The notes: generated by a model from the letters alone, not told the origin. A stretch of DNA of 64,000 nt from Xenopus tropicalis (GCF_000004195.4 NC_030679.2:29005712-29069711), one strand, 5' to 3'; shown: positions 1 through 11,759, counted from the stretch's first letter. Program-made: numbers and translations.

Positions 1-160
1 TACAGTTAGTATTGAGGTTGGTATATACTGTATAGTTTATGTTTGTGAGTGTAAAGATAGTTCAGGATAGGTTTGTGTGTGCTGGGTTTACTTGGAGGGG
101 ATGAACTTGATGGTCTTTTTTCAACCTTATGTAATGATGTAACTGCAGAGAATGCAATTT
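1..160 (+). mobile_element. CR1-type LINE, 3' end fragment
   Basis: This stretch matches, on the plus strand, the 3' untranslated end of the CR1-like LINE seen more completely at 43.6-44.1 kb and (reverse) at 62.5-63.5 kb. Shared landmarks are a run reading like GTGTGTGCTGGGTTTACTTG, then GATGAACTTGATGG, TCTTTTTTCAACC and a TATGTAA-type terminus near 140-160. The element continues off the left edge, so only the non-coding tail is visible. Orientation follows from the tail order. The family assignment is by similarity to the reverse-transcriptase-bearing copy in this window. Confidence 0.8.
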
Positions 161-2297
161 TTAATGTTTTTCAAAGTTTGTAAATATGATAGTGATAAAA
201 CATTGCAAAGAAATTTGGAAAGTTAATAAATCTGCTGCCCTGGGTAAAAAATCCATAAGGGCAATATTGTTTTTTATCTTTTCAGAAACTTTGGAATATG
301 GAGAAAGTGGAGATCAGGAAGACTCCATTTTGAGCAAACATGCTATGCTGTGCAGTGGGTGGAATATACACACACAGTTTGCATAGTATAGCTTACAATA
401 AAAGATTTTAACGGAAGGGATGTCGGTGTACTTACCTCTGTTCTATGGCATGTGGGCCTACAAGAGACATGTCACTAATGTTTTGTACTCTGTGTGTTTA
501 TTTGCAGGCCTCTCATTTGTATGTGGTTTAGTGTCTGGCCTGCTAAAATGTGAGGACTACCTGTAGACATTTGCTCGCCTAAGCGCCTAAGTGACATTAG
601 CAGATGTAAAATACAGGGTTTGCTAGTGCCCTTGCACCTGGTGCCTAATTCACATGAATAGGTGCAACAGCAGTTTGGACGTCTACTAACGTATTTACTA
701 TGGTAAAAATGCAACTAAGTCCTACAATTTCAGAAGTCTTAAAGCTTTGTTAAGGTTGGGTAAGTTTTCTTTATGTTATTTGTAAATCTTAAGCATTTTT
801 ATATGCATAAGCAGACTGTTTATTTAGCTTGAATTGGTATCACTCTGCTTTTTATATTGGAATATTATCCTACCCTTTAATACCAGATGCATTACAGATG
901 AATATCTGTTGGACAGAAATCTTGCCCTGACATTTTTCTTAATGTTTGAATAGTGTAACTCTGACACCACTGAACAGTTGGACATCACTGACAGCACAAA
1001 TGAGATCCACCATAGAGACGTGTCCCAATCTGGCACAGCTATCAGATGCCACACTGCTGAGCTCTCGACTGGAAACCTTGACATGTATTCCAAAAGCAAT
1101 CCTTTTTTTAAGTTATATTTTCTAAGCCCGTCATCTTCTGTCCATTGTTTCCCTTACTTAAATGTACAATAATGGTCTTTCTTACTTTCATTCCAAAACT
1201 TATCCTACTGTCTTCAACTCATGATGTGTGAGCGTGCCGGGCTTCTGCACAGACTGAATGTGACCAGAGTTTGTTTTTACATGGAGCTAGAAAATAGTAT
1301 TTCTAGAAAGGGCCATCAGGCCAAGATAAATGTAATGAGATAAACTGGGAATTCATATAAGATATAAACCATAATATGCAAAGTATTCCACATAGGTCTT
1401 TTGCTGCATTGTGGTTGGTTAAAAATTATTCTCACCTTGATTTTTTGTAGAATGTTTTTTAATTCAGACTTGGGGTGTTTTTATGTACCATGCCTAAAAA
1501 TGACTTTGCTACGTTACAAAATATGTATTTATTTTACTTCAACATGGGCTAAATAAGTTACCTTCACTTACTGTGAACAGTGAGGACATTTACTGCAATT
1601 AAAAAAATGAATGAGATGTTCAGATTTACTCATCGTTTTATGTGTTTCTACCAATTAGTAGTAACGTAGAAAACTATCTTTACTGATATGTCATCCATAT
1701 AACATCATTGCATTTAATGTAATGCAATGCTTATTCTATTTTAGAGGCTTTCAAAATTAGTAGGGTGTTAGAGTTCAGCTCCACTGCTGAAATCTAACAC
1801 TTAAACTAATTTTAACTGCTTAAAGTAGATAATCCTGTAATCAAATGGCACATACTGTATATTGATAATTGTGCAAATTCCTTTCCTGACATTAACATCC
1901 CATCCATGAAGTGCCGGTAACATTATAACATATAATGAATTACCGTTAAATAGTTTTCTGTGTATATCATACTAACATGTAAAAGTTGTACAAATTACCT
2001 AACACAGTATTATAAAACATATTAAAATAATGTATTACTGTGCACATTTAACGACCATTAACGACTGTAGCCTCTTTGTGATATATTACAATGAATTACT
2101 ATTACAAATTGTAACCATGAAAATCATTTAATCTTCCTAATTCCCCTACTGTCTCATCGGGGGGAGGGGGCATATTTACCTTAGCTGCTACCATTACTAA
2201 CAGTTGCATAATATGACATTATTATATATCAAAAACTAACATATTTGTAATTAAAATATGAACATATGTTATTCATTGGCCACTGTCTTAGATGCAT
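161..2297. other. AT-rich stretch, no gene recognised
   Basis: The open frames here are short, lack recognisable motifs and have no splice-consistent neighbours. No tandem array or clear terminal inverted repeat was found. A G-rich run lies near 2160-2170. I see nothing else I can name. Confidence 0.6.
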
Positions 2298-2505
2298 ACA
2301 GCAGAACCCCCAATTTTACATTTTTCAGGGGACCAGGAATAAATCAGGGAAATGTGCATAATAAATAAAGCATAATAAATATGCCCCTAAATGTTTATGT
2401 AAAATCCAGGAAAACATCCTGTGAAATGCATTATAAATTGGCGGGACAAAAAAAAGTAAAACATGAAAAAAACTTCAGGGTCTGTAAAATAAAGGTTTTA
2501 CTGTA
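2298..2505. mobile_element. possible MITE with imperfect terminal repeats
   Basis: The left end (ACAGCAGAACCCCCAATTTTAC-like) and the reverse complement of the right end (TACAGTAAAACCTTTATTTTAC-like) share an imperfect inverted repeat, giving a 208-bp unit. The layout suggests a short mariner-like non-autonomous element, but no convincing target duplication was read and the family is uncertain. Confidence 0.35.
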
Positions 2506-2550
2506 CATAGTTTCAGAAAACAGTTTGTCAACAGAAACAACATACTGTCA

Positions 2551-2754
2551 CAAGGCGCATTTTTACGCACAACATTTTTCTTGCTCCATATGCATTAAAG
2601 TTTCAATGGGTATTTTTTTGTGATTACTTTTTTGTCTCTGCAACTTTTTTGTCCTGGCTACCTTTTTATCTCGGCCAATTTTTGTTTCAGTTTTGCAAAA
2701 AAATTTGCTGAATGCAGAATTTTGTTGCCTGGTGAAAAAATTCGCTCATCCCTA
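2551..2754 (-). mobile_element. hAT-A MITE, right-end fragment
   Basis: The end at 2754 reads ...CCTGGTGAAAAAATTCGC then TCATCCCTA, the terminal module of the hAT-A family in reverse orientation. Internal T-rich modules beginning with ACTTTTTTGTC-type words repeat several times and match the copy at 39.6-39.75 kb. The other terminus is not recognisable, so this copy is degraded or truncated. Confidence 0.6.
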
Positions 2755-2871
2755 CTGTTTGTGCATTTTATGTTTTATTTTTTTCCAACCTGGTTATAAA
2801 ACAGATTAATTTACTGTATTTGTTGTATAGCTTACATGTAAATATGATTTAGTTGGTTCAGATGTCTCATA

Positions 2872-3382
2872 ATTAGTAATAAGTGAAACTACCCCATTTT
2901 GATTTACTGAAAAATTCGCAAATTAGCTCCTCTTCAGCGCCATGTCCAAAATGGCTGTGGTGACGGCATGGTGCCACACATTCGGCACAAAAGTTCACAA
3001 TAAATAGACACCAAAGATCCGGGTTCAATGTCTGAATATGGGTCTTATTGTTTCTGATTGGCACCAGCCCTGATCTTTGCCTGAATTCAACGAGACTCAC
3101 CAAGAGACTCACTTTACCCTTCAGATACCATGTTTGGAACTCATGTTTCCTGTCTGAACTCTTCCTTCTTGGTCCAGACTTCAACCCCTATAAGGGCCCT
3201 TAGACCTTGACAGGCAAATGTATAAGTCAACAAGAGTTTCTTTCTCGTGTATTTCTTCCTGCACAAAAGAACACATATTTTTTCTGAAACAAAATGTTAA
3301 CATTTTTAGCACTCGCAAAGATGTAAATTTTGCCATAGACATTTATCAAGTGAAAAATGTGCTTGTCCCTACTCATAATCAT
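2872..3382 (-). mobile_element. old, degraded hAT-A-like copy
   Basis: The left side starts TAGTAATAAGTGAAACTA and continues with a diverged form of the hAT-A outer module (ATTTTGATTTACTGAAAAATT). A matching degraded right terminus (GTGCTTGTCCCTACTCAT) lies near 3360-3382. The sequence between does not resemble other copies and may be an insertion. Divergence makes the boundaries approximate. Confidence 0.35.
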
Positions 3383-3509
3383 CTGGTGTGCAGTCATGGT
3401 TAATTAGTTATTGTTGCTCATTAGAATGATATGCAGTTTACATCTCAAGGCTCTACTTTTTTTTTTTATTCTGAAAATCTTTGGCCTACCTGCAGTCTAA
3501 ATCTTGATA

Positions 3510-3834
3510 CAGGGACCTGTTATTCAGAATGCTCGGGACCAAGGGTTTTCCAGAGAAGGGATCTTTCTGTAATTTGGATCTTTATACTTTAAATCTACTA
3601 AAAAATCATTTCAACATGAAATAAACCCAAAAGGATTGTTTTGCCTCCAAAAAGGATTCATTATATTTTAGTTGGGATCAAATACAAGGTGCTGTAAAAA
3701 AAAGAAAATCATTAAAATCATGTAAAATTCTGAATTGTTTGATTAAAATGTAGTCTATGAGAGATGGCCTTCCTGTAACTTGGAGCTTTCTGAATAATAG
3801 TTTTCTGGAATAACAGATCCCCTAGCTTTACCTG
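3510..3834 (+). mobile_element. MITE-B copy (TA target site family)
   Basis: Shares the full module order of the intact copy at 5931-6258: outer AGAATGCTCGGGACCAAGGG, then a TAATTTGGATC word, AGTTGGGATCAA in the middle and a diverged GGAGCTTTCTG module at the right. The ends have decayed from the CAGGTATAGGACC consensus, consistent with an older copy. Non-coding. Confidence 0.75.
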
Positions 3835-3935
3835 CAGACCAAATTTTGACCCAGTCTTGGCACTGTTCCATTGTAATCCTATAGAAATGAATAGTGATGA
3901 GCAAACCAGTCCCATTTCATTTCACCACTGTGCAA

Positions 3936-4496
3936 GTTGACATGACAAGGGGACTCCTCAATTAACCCTTCGCCTTGTAGCACCCCACTGAACCCCCTTG
4001 TTACATACCTTAATGAAACACCAGGAGACAGAGGTGGAGAAAATGGCCACAGCATTTATTCACATTTTAACAAATAAACAGGACCTTGCCAGCCTAACCC
4101 AAGGCAATATTCTAAAGCCATAATTCCATAAGAGGTTGCTACTATGATCTGCCATTCCTCGCTGAAGACTTGAATGAGTATTAGACTGCCTCTACCTACA
4201 GAGAGGATGGCCCCAAACCCTGCTACCAGCAGGAGCTGCATTACCAACCATGAGAGAAGTTCAGCAGCCCTGCTGCCGGTCCTGGATCTGCAGTGTCTTG
4301 ATGATAGGAAATCCAAGCAGGCTGTCACCTAGCACAAGCAGTAGTAGTGTCTTTATCTATCAATCCACCGTGCAGTCACAGGAGAGAACCTCCTTTCTCC
4401 CTCTGCTAAAATGACCTGTGCAGTACTCTGGCAAGTTCCTATCACTGCTGTGACAAATAAAACTTCAAATATATTATCATATATCCACTGTTTTGA
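3936..4496 (-). repeat. unclassified interspersed repeat
   Basis: A moderately GC-rich block flanked by AT-rich DNA, adjoining a CR1-type tail on its right. A 90-codon open frame on the minus strand (4056-4328) has one hydrophobic segment but no motif I recognise. The abrupt composition change and the CR1-like tail suggest one retroelement-derived unit on the minus strand, possibly LTR-type, but I could not find paired LTRs or TSDs. Confidence 0.35.
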
Positions 4497-4605
4497 TCCA
4501 GAGGAAGGTAAACAACCCAACCTGAAGCCTGTGCCAATTATGCTTCAAGAGGGAAAAAATTCCTTCCTGACCCCCTTGGCGATCGGAAACATTCTCTGAA
4601 TCAAG
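4497..4605 (-). mobile_element. CR1-type LINE 3' UTR fragment
   Basis: Read on the minus strand this stretch aligns with the plus-strand LINE tail at 14.60-14.70 kb: GATCGCCAAGGGGGTCAGG, GGAAGGAATTTTTTCCC, GGCTTCAGGTTGGGTT and CCTTCCTCTGGATCAA occur in the same order and spacing. It is the non-coding tail only. Confidence 0.75.
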
Positions 4606-5039
4606 CAATCATAGTTAACATGAATTAAATACAATGCTGACTTTCAAGTTTATACCATATAAAGATACAGAAAGCACAATATAACAATGCTTTCAGGAAA
4701 ACATCCACATTCAGTTATTAATATATATGAAAACAAAAGGAAGAGAAACAACTGACATTTTGCAAAATATGCAAAAAGGGGGAGGGTGGGTGGGATGTTT
4801 CTACCTGGTCAGAAGATACGGAAGTGAGTGCTTCTTCTTTCTGACATCACATCCCTCTCATTTTCTCCGCCCCCCAGTCCGGCTTTCTCCTGCCTTAACT
4901 CTTTCCTTCTCACCTAATCACAGTTGAACCTAGTTCTGCCAATCTCTAAACATAAACCAGTGTAATCTGGCTGCTGGTTATTCAGATCCCTTGTCATGCA
5001 GCCCCTGTGCTTATATCTCCAGAGCTTTCCTTGACCATG
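4606..5039. other. no feature recognised
   Basis: Mixed sequence with a G-rich patch near 4780-4795 and a pyrimidine-rich patch near 4850-4915. No coding motif, TIR or array was found. It may belong to the repeat on its left. Confidence 0.5.
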
Positions 5040-5760
5040 ACTTTTTTTGATGCCACTGTGGCTATTTTGACACAACCACAACTTTTCCTCATTCTGCCAA
5101 TTTTTGTGGCAGTTTCGCAAAACCAATGGTGAAATTCACCAATGGCAAAATGCGGAATTTTGAAGTGAATCCATGCCTGGTAAAAAAAAAATGTGCTTAC
5201 CACTAGTGATGAGCGAATCTGTCCTGTTTTGCTTCACCAAAAAAGTACAAAACTACAGGAAAATTCACAAAACAGCAAAAAAAATTGTGAAACATGGGTG
5301 CCGCGCTACTATTTTGTTACATGCAACTTTTTTTTTTTACTCAATCAGGACTTTTTTTGGACACGCAACAAATTTTTTTGCACCAAATTTTCTCAGAAGT
5401 TTTGCTAATCAATTCGGCAATGGTGAAATGCCATTTGCTGCAAATCCATGCCTGGTGAAAAAAAATGTGCTTACCACTAGTGATGAGTGAATCTGTCCTG
5501 TTTTGCTTCATCAAAAAAGTACAAAACTACAGAAAAATTCACAAAACAGCCACAAAATTGTGAAACATGGGTGCTGCGCTACTATTTTGTTACATGCAAC
5601 TTTTTTTTTTTTACTCAATCATGACTTTTTTAGACATGCAACAAATTTTTTTGCACCGAATTTTCACAGAAGTTTTGCTAATCAATTCAGCAATGGTGAA
5701 ATGCCGATGGCTGCAAATCCATGCCTGGTGAAAAAATTTGCTACTACACCACTACTCACC
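5040..5760 (-). mobile_element. tandem array of hAT-A units
   Basis: Two near-identical hAT-A units in reverse orientation follow each other directly: the TAGTGATGAG terminus occurs at 5204 and again at 5477, a 273-bp period. Both copies share the internal words GTACAAAACTACAG, ATTTTGTTACATGCAAC and ACTCAATCA. A third, left-truncated unit (about 5040-5203) carries the matching right half. Each junction contains the same GTGCTTACCAC segment before the next TAG end, so the repeat unit includes a few bases beyond the element terminus, as expected for tandem duplication rather than independent insertion. The final right end near 5757 is altered. Confidence 0.85.
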
Positions 5761-5930
5761 ACTAGAAAGGAACTAACTACCTGTAGGAAAGAACTGATCA
5801 CAAGCTAAATGGCTAAACAGTAACCCTGTAACCGGCAAAATGTAAACCTAATTTTAATTAATGTGAAACTTTTAATTACATTTATCTTCCATAAATGGAA
5901 TAATTGTAATTATCTAAATCAGAAAATATA

Positions 5931-6258
5931 CAGGTATAGGACCCATTATCCAGAATGCTCGGGACCAAGGGTATTCCGGATAAGGGATCTTTCTGTAATT
6001 TGGATCTCCATACCTTAAGTCTGCTAAAAAATCAATAAAACATTAATTAACCCCAATAGGATTGTTTTGCATCCAATAAGGATTATTTATAGCTTAGTTG
6101 GGATCAATTACAAGGTACTGTTTTATTATTACAGAGAAAAAGGAAATCAGTTTAAAAATTCTGAATTATTTGATTATAATGGAGTCTATGGGGGACAGGC
6201 TTTCCGTAATTCGGAGCTTTCTGGATAATGGGTTTCCGGATAAGGGGTCCGATACCTG
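5931..6258 (+). mobile_element. MITE-B, intact copy
   Basis: Ends are CAGGTATAGGACCC at the left and, as reverse complement of the right end, CAGGTATCGGACCCC. TA dinucleotides flank both sides (5929-5930 and 6259-6260), the simplest reading being a TA target duplication as in Tc1/mariner-type elements. The interior is non-coding and AT-rich with long subterminal inverted repeats. Superfamily assignment is inference from the TSD length. Confidence 0.85.
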
Positions 6259-6260
6259 TA

Positions 6261-7210
6261 TATATATTTATTTAATGTCCTATTTTTAATATTAGGATGA
6301 CTTATTTTTATAGTATGCAATACCTTTATAATAAAACAAATGAGGTCCCTTTACTCACTTTAAAAAAATATGTAGGCTGCGGTGCTGCCATTCCTTTTTC
6401 CAGTCCTTTGGCTTTTATTAGCTATACCTTTTCAGCGGGATTAATGTTTGTGTGCTAATGTTTACTGCTAAATTATGCAGCCATCAAGTTTTAAAAGAAA
6501 GTGCCATAAACCTCTCATTATACAACAATTTACAAGCAATTCAGCTACAAAATAAAAAAAAAGACTACTGGGGATTTATATTCCATTTTTAAAAGATGGT
6601 TGGAGTTTAAGTATTGGTTAAATTGAGGTTTTATTTATGCTGCATCAAAAGTTCCAGCGTGTGTTTGTATTAAATGTCATGTTGTCCCTTTAACAAGACT
6701 ACTTATTTTGAACACGGTGACTAAACAACTCTGAAAGAACTGTATTAGTGAACGTAAACATCATCATATTCAGAATGCATCACTGAAAAGTAAAAGGTTA
6801 TTTTGACAGAAGGAAAATGGAAAAGTTAACTTTTTTTTTTAACTTTAACACATTTCAGTACGATGAAATTTCTATTAAATGTGAGGGCCTTGCTTTATAC
6901 TCTAAACACTTTCTATGTCTTGATGTACTGTGACAAGTTAAATAATAACACAAGTGGGAAAAGTACTCGCAAGCCTTTTGCTTGTGCACCAACCTGATAC
7001 AAAAAACAAATACATTTCTACAAAAAAATATTTCTCCCTGATTTCTAAAACTCTGACTGAAAGGCCTGACTGGCACAATTGTAGATTCTCACGTAAACTG
7101 CACCTGAAAAATATTTGTGCTGGCAGTTTTGAAAAAGAGAATATGATTTAGAGTCACAAATCTCTCTTCTGCATTTGTCCCTTAAGGGATCCCATCCCTT
7201 AATATATACA
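6261..7210. other. no feature recognised
   Basis: AT-rich DNA with short frames only. I found no repeat ends, arrays or RNA gene motifs. Confidence 0.5.
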
Positions 7211-7211
7211 G

Positions 7212-7394
7212 CATATGATCCCCAACCAGTGGCTCGGGGGCAACATGTTGCTCTCATTGCCCCCAAACCAGGTAGTTATTTTTGAATTCCTGACTTGGGG
7301 GCAAGTTTTGGTTGAATAAAAACAAGATTTCCTACCACATAAAGCCTCCTGTACGCTGATAGTATGCATAGAGGCTGCCTAATTGCCAATCTTT
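7212..7394 (-). mobile_element. hAT-D fragment, truncated
   Basis: Reverse-complement match to the right half of the hAT-D copy at 42188-42495: GATCCCCAACCAGTGGCTCG, GGGGGCAACATGTTGCTC and GAGGCTGCCTAATTGCCAAT occur in order. It stops at a T-run beside the L2 tail at about 7405, so the left half is missing. Confidence 0.75.
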
Positions 7395-7404
7395 TTTTTT
7401 TTGT

Positions 7405-7603
7405 GTGTATGTATGTATGTATAACTTTATTTATAAAGCGCCACAAGGGTACGCAGAACTGTACAATTTTACAGAATACAAAATTACACACAGGGAGGAC
7501 AAGTGATATATATATTTACTCTATTTATTTATTATAAGTGCCATGTGGTATGAGACACAGTGGGAAGGAGGTCCCTGCCCCGTAGAGCTTACAATCTAAG
7601 TTG
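7405..7603 (-). mobile_element. L2-type LINE 3' tail
   Basis: On the minus strand this ends in GCGCTTTATAAATAAAGTTA followed by TACATACATACA iterations, and contains TTGTAAGCTCTACGGGGCAG and a GTACAGTTCTGCGTACCC motif. These are the hallmarks of vertebrate L2 3' UTRs, also seen at 61.15-61.33 kb. Only the tail is present, the usual result of 5' truncation during target-primed reverse transcription. Confidence 0.8.
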
Positions 7604-7624
7604 AGTTTTTATTGAATTGGTATA

Positions 7625-9075
7625 ACATTCATGTTACATATAGATTTCAATATCAGTTTTAATGTTAATATTATTATCCATGGAGACTCAGAGGTTTGAA
7701 GCTAACATTTCCCAAGGGGACCATATTTGGAGAAAATTTGGAGTCTTGTTTTGCAACTGGGCAATACTTGATTCGAATAGCTTATTACTTTCTGCTCTGC
7801 ATTTGATTTCAGCTAAGGTTGGTGAGGTGGAAGTTTTCCACTTTGCCGCAATGGTGAGGTGGGTAGCTATGAGGACATGATTGATCGAAGTTTGGGTGGA
7901 TCTGTGGGTCCCATGGGAGTGGTTTTCCTAAAAGAAAAGTACTTAGGTCAATTGGTATTGTGGTATGAAATGTTTTGTTTAGCAGGTCTGATACCTCTGA
8001 CCAGAGTGAGGTTATGATTGGAAATGTCCAGAAAATATGAGGCAAAATTCCTATCTCTCCACAGTTTCTCCAGCATAGAGGAGAGTGATTTGGAAACAAT
8101 TGATGCAGCTTGGCAGGGTTATGGCAGGGGTATGATACCAGAACATTAGTATTTTGTAAATATGTTCCTTTTGTCTCAAACAAGTTACCATCCGCCTCGC
8201 ATTTTCCCAGATTGTAGGCCAGTCCTGGTTTGAGAGGGGTTGGGGCAAAACTGAGTCCCATTTGATCATGTAATGATGCCTGGAAGGTGGGTCTCCTTGG
8301 GGTTTATATAATAGCTGATACAGTTTAGATATTAGGCCTTTTTGTGGCAGACCAAGCTTTGTGATTAGTTCAAATGTTGGGAGCTCTTTGGCATTGTCAC
8401 TGTAAGGTCCAACAAAATGTGAAGTCACCTATAGTCTGCAGGCTAGTAGCTGTCCATTTAGTGATGAAGTGGGACTGAGTCCCTGGCTGAAAGTCCGGAT
8501 TATGGAGGAACAATGTGTTGAGGACTTAGTGTTACATAGCTTACATTTCCATTTTAAAGCATACCATATGTTTAATGTGCGGCGTGTGGATGCCAACAAG
8601 TCCACCTTTGCTAAGGAGGGGTTTGTCTCTGACCATATTAGGTGGTTCAGATGGTAGGGTTTTGAGAAAACATTTTCAATGTGCCCCCAAGTGCAACTTG
8701 ATATCCTCCGAGACCAAGCTAGTAATTGCCTAATATGAGCAGCTTCATAATACCTTTTAAACACGGGTACACCTAGGCCTCCATATCTGCTTGGTGTAGT
8801 CAATATATGCTTTGATACTCTATGTCTATGGTTTCCCCATATAAAATTGTGGCATAAGGCTTCAAGGTCCTAGCGGAACTGATACAGGTAGGGTCTCAAA
8901 TAGGTATAAAAATGTCATCATAATGGTCATTTTTATGGCTGCTATTCTGCCAAACCAAACAAGTTTGTTGTAACCAAGACTTTAATAGGCCCTTAACTTT
9001 GTTTATTAGGGGGACAAAGTTGGGTCTGAATATGTTGGGGTAATAATATGGGACTGCACTTTTTTGCCAATTGTA
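7625..9075 (-). pseudogene. L1/Tx1-like LINE ORF2 C-terminal remnant
   Basis: Three minus-strand frames line up as one decayed protein: 8429-8803 (contains GGLGVPVFKRYYEAAHIRQL), 8051-8428 and 7809-8261. In order they give the post-reverse-transcriptase region typical of L1-clade LINEs: an upstream stretch resembling RIAAIKMTIMTFLYLFETLP (about 8880-8960), the GGLG..YY.A..RQL block, and a C-terminal CWRNCGEIGILPHIFWTFP block that corresponds to the family's CxxC..H..C motif (final Cys replaced by Thr-Phe here). The pieces are in different frames and contain stops, so this is a pseudogene. The polymerase core and endonuclease are absent (5' truncation). It lies just upstream, in minus-strand sense, of an unrelated L2 tail. 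Confidence 0.8.
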
Positions 9076-10020
9076 ACGGAAGGAGCTTTGGAGACCTAAG
9101 TGACTCCCATTGTAGGTCCCCCAAGAATATGGTCAGATACACAATACATGCACAGATTTTATCATTATACAACCAAAATTTTCTAACCTGTCCAATCGAC
9201 TAAATGGCCAATCGCCATGGTACAATAATGGTACACACAGTCCGAAAATTATATTGGTGCGTTTATAGCCAGATTTACCCTGATCCATCTAATAAGAATA
9301 AGCTAAAAAGACAAAGGAAGTACACAGTACAGTATCTCAACTCACAATGTCATCTCAACACCAACTTCTGAAATTCATTTATTAGACTATTAATATAATG
9401 CTATGGCAACATATGGAAAAGTGCTGTACCTGTCATAATATGTTCCATGGGAAGACAAATCAGCAAAGGTTCCTGCTGATCACTTAATCAAAGGGTGGAT
9501 AAAGAGACAAGTCTAATTGGGGTTTCAAAGACTTTCTTGTACAGGAAGTTCTACCCTGTAAGTGGAACTCCCTACCTTACCTATGCAGGGTGGGTTTTAT
9601 GAGAGTTTAGCTCTACTAATTAGTGGTGCAGAGTAGGAGACTCTTCAAGCTGAAGGAGACCCTGAAGTGCATATAGCAAAACCAATTTTTCATGATTAAA
9701 ACATATATAAGACCATGTAAAAAAGTATGTTCAATTAACTAAAAATCTCAAACCTGTCTCTGAGACACTGATTCTTGCTGATTTGACACTTCTTGGTTTA
9801 GCACATGGCACTACTAGTGAGTCTGAAAATATTAATTAAAGTACATAGGCTGAAAAAGCACATCCATCAAGCTAAATCTAATTGTCACTAACTGCTGGTT
9901 TATTTAGAGAAAGTAGAAAAAAAAAATCTGAAGCCATTTCCTATTTGCCACTGAGAAGGAAAAAAAAAATCCTTCCTAATCCAATAGGGCAATTGGATCA
10001 CTCCATGGGTCCACTTGTAC
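9076..10020. other. no feature recognised
   Basis: Unremarkable AT-rich sequence with two poly-A-rich patches near 9910-9970. No repeat ends, coding motif or RNA gene seen. Confidence 0.5.
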
Positions 10021-10300
10021 TAAAGGTGGCCATACACTGTAAGATCAGCTCGTTTGGTGAGGTCCCCAAGCAAGTGGATCTTCTCCCGATATGCCCACCT
10101 AGGGCCAAACTATCAAATTGAAATGGTGGGCATAGGCACTGTCGGATCAGGGACTGCATCAATGAGCCAATGCCAATTTCAGGGCAGATGTTAGTTGGGA
10201 GGTCTGTCGTAGGTGCCCATACACAGGCAGATAAGCTGTCAAATCAGTCTAAAGAACCGATATTAGCAGCTGAATTCGGCCCCCTGTATGGCCACCTTTA
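10021..10300. mobile_element. MITE with TAAAGGTGGCCATACA ends
   Basis: Starts TAAAGGTGGCCATACACTG and ends in the near reverse complement (CCCTGTATGGCCACCTTTA), giving a 280-bp unit with about 17-bp inverted repeats. The first five bases fit the hAT YARNG pattern, but I could not read a convincing 8-bp duplication, so the superfamily is open. A related, more diverged copy is at 29330-29565. Confidence 0.75.
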
Positions 10301-11164
10301 GACTTGATTTCAGTAACCCTTTATTTCCTCTCTTAGCAAAAGCATATAGTCATTTCTCAAAGCTATTTAATGTATCTTCCAGTAAAACCTTTTCAGCCAC
10401 TTCTTTCTTCTAATTGGAATGGATACCCTTGTAGGACCAACATGGTATAAAAGGGGTTTCTTCTCCCCAAAACTTCTTTTTTTTTTGCAATTAAAGAACA
10501 TTTAAGCTCCATTAAAAGAAAGCAGCAGGAAGCTCAGACATAAGGATGCATTTTTCAGAGATTCAAATCCTCTTCTTAGAGAGAGAGGGAGGGACTAAAT
10601 TCTTAGATCCTATAGTGATACATTAGGAAGGTTAGTGTACTGAATAGTGAACTAAATAGTATACACTATATAGAAATGCAATCAGTTTCATGTTAGTCAG
10701 AAAGCCTTATAATTTTAGGCTGCGGGTCCCCTCCCAAGTACTGTTAAATCCACAAAGTGCAATGGAGGTCCCTTTTCCCCATACTTCTCATCTGTGTGTC
10801 CCTGGGTGGTGGCCCCTGTTTGTACACTCTAAAGGCAGTTAATTCTACCCCAACCAAACCCTGAATCTGCACCAAGGAAAATGCTGGTACTAGCACCACT
10901 GCATTATAGAGAGAGCCCTTTGGTGAGAAGAAATTATATCCATTTAGCATTGTGTTCTTTCCTTTCATTCACAGGTGATGTTCAGCATGCTGGAGAGCTA
11001 CAGGACTGAAGAGTCAGTGGATAAGGCTCAATGCTTTTTATGGTAAATCCTTCATTCATTCTCATCTATTCAGTCCATTCTGCTCCTCAACCTAATGCTC
11101 AGAGTATAAAGGGCAGGATTCCTAATTTAAAAAGTTTAAAATATTATTTGATCCAATTAAGTCG
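10301..11164. other. no feature recognised
   Basis: Contains a short GAGAGA run near 10580 and a T-run near 10470. No coding or repeat structure I can support. Confidence 0.5.
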
Positions 11165-11310
11165 ATTCCATTCACAATTGTGGCAAATTTTTTTTAAACG
11201 GACGAATTTTAACGTGCCAAATTTTGTTGCCCGTTTTGCAAAATAATCTGCTAATGGCAAAACGCGGAAGTTCGCCGCGAATCAATGCCTGGCGAATTAT
11301 TGTGCCCATT
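11165..11310 (-). mobile_element. hAT-A fragment
   Basis: Carries the inner modules of hAT-A in reverse orientation (GTTTTGCAAAATAATC, GCAAAACGCGGAAGTTCGCC and AATCAATGCCTGGCGAA), then stops at 11310 with an altered TGTGCCCATT terminus. The other half is missing. It directly abuts a CR1 tail. Confidence 0.65.
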
Positions 11311-11420
11311 GTATTGTATAGGTTTGTGTGTGCTGGGTTCATTGGTTGGGGTTAAACTTGATGGACTTTAGTCTTTTTTCAACCCAACATAAATATGTAA
11401 CTATGTAACTATATTCCAAA
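11311..11420 (+). mobile_element. CR1-type LINE 3' tail
   Basis: Plus-strand copy of the CR1-like 3' end: GGTTTGTGTGTGCTGGGTTC, then AACTTGATGGACTTTAGTC, TTTTTTCAACCC and a terminal ATATGTAACTATGTAACTAT repeat, the same short iteration that ends the LINE at 62.55 kb. The whole coding part is absent. Confidence 0.8.
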
Positions 11421-11534
11421 CATTTTGAGCTCCAGGTTTTACCAATGAAACAATGACCAATGAAAAGACCTGTAGCCAAATGCTACAGGACAGAATTATA
11501 AAAGACTAATTTTACACTGCACAATGTTGACATT

Positions 11535-11757
11535 TATGGTAAGATTATAGCTGCAAAATTTGGTTGCTAAGGTAATTTGGACCCTAGCAACCAGCTTAAT
11601 GCTGAAGCGCCAAACTGGAAATCAAGCTAATTAGAAATTTAAATAATTAAAAAAACTACAAATAATTAAAAAATGAGGACCAGTTGCAATTGTCTCAGAA
11701 TATTACTCTCTACATCATACTAAAAGTTAACTCAAAGGCAAACAACCCCGTTAAGGG
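11535..11757 (+). mobile_element. T2/Kolobok-like MITE fragment
   Basis: The segment from GCAAAATTTGGTTGCTAAGG through CATACTAAAAGTTAACTCAA to a terminus near AACCCCGTTAAG has the layout I recall for a high-copy frog T2-type repeat. The GTTAAG at the right end resembles a TTAA target. The left end is not clear. Assignment is from memory of the family and not searched. Confidence 0.5.
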
Positions 11758-11759
11758 GC

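Noticed and set aside
4056..4328. 90-codon minus-strand frame with a hydrophobic segment
   Set aside because: Lies in an unclassified repeat beside a LINE tail, no recognised motif and no partner exon.
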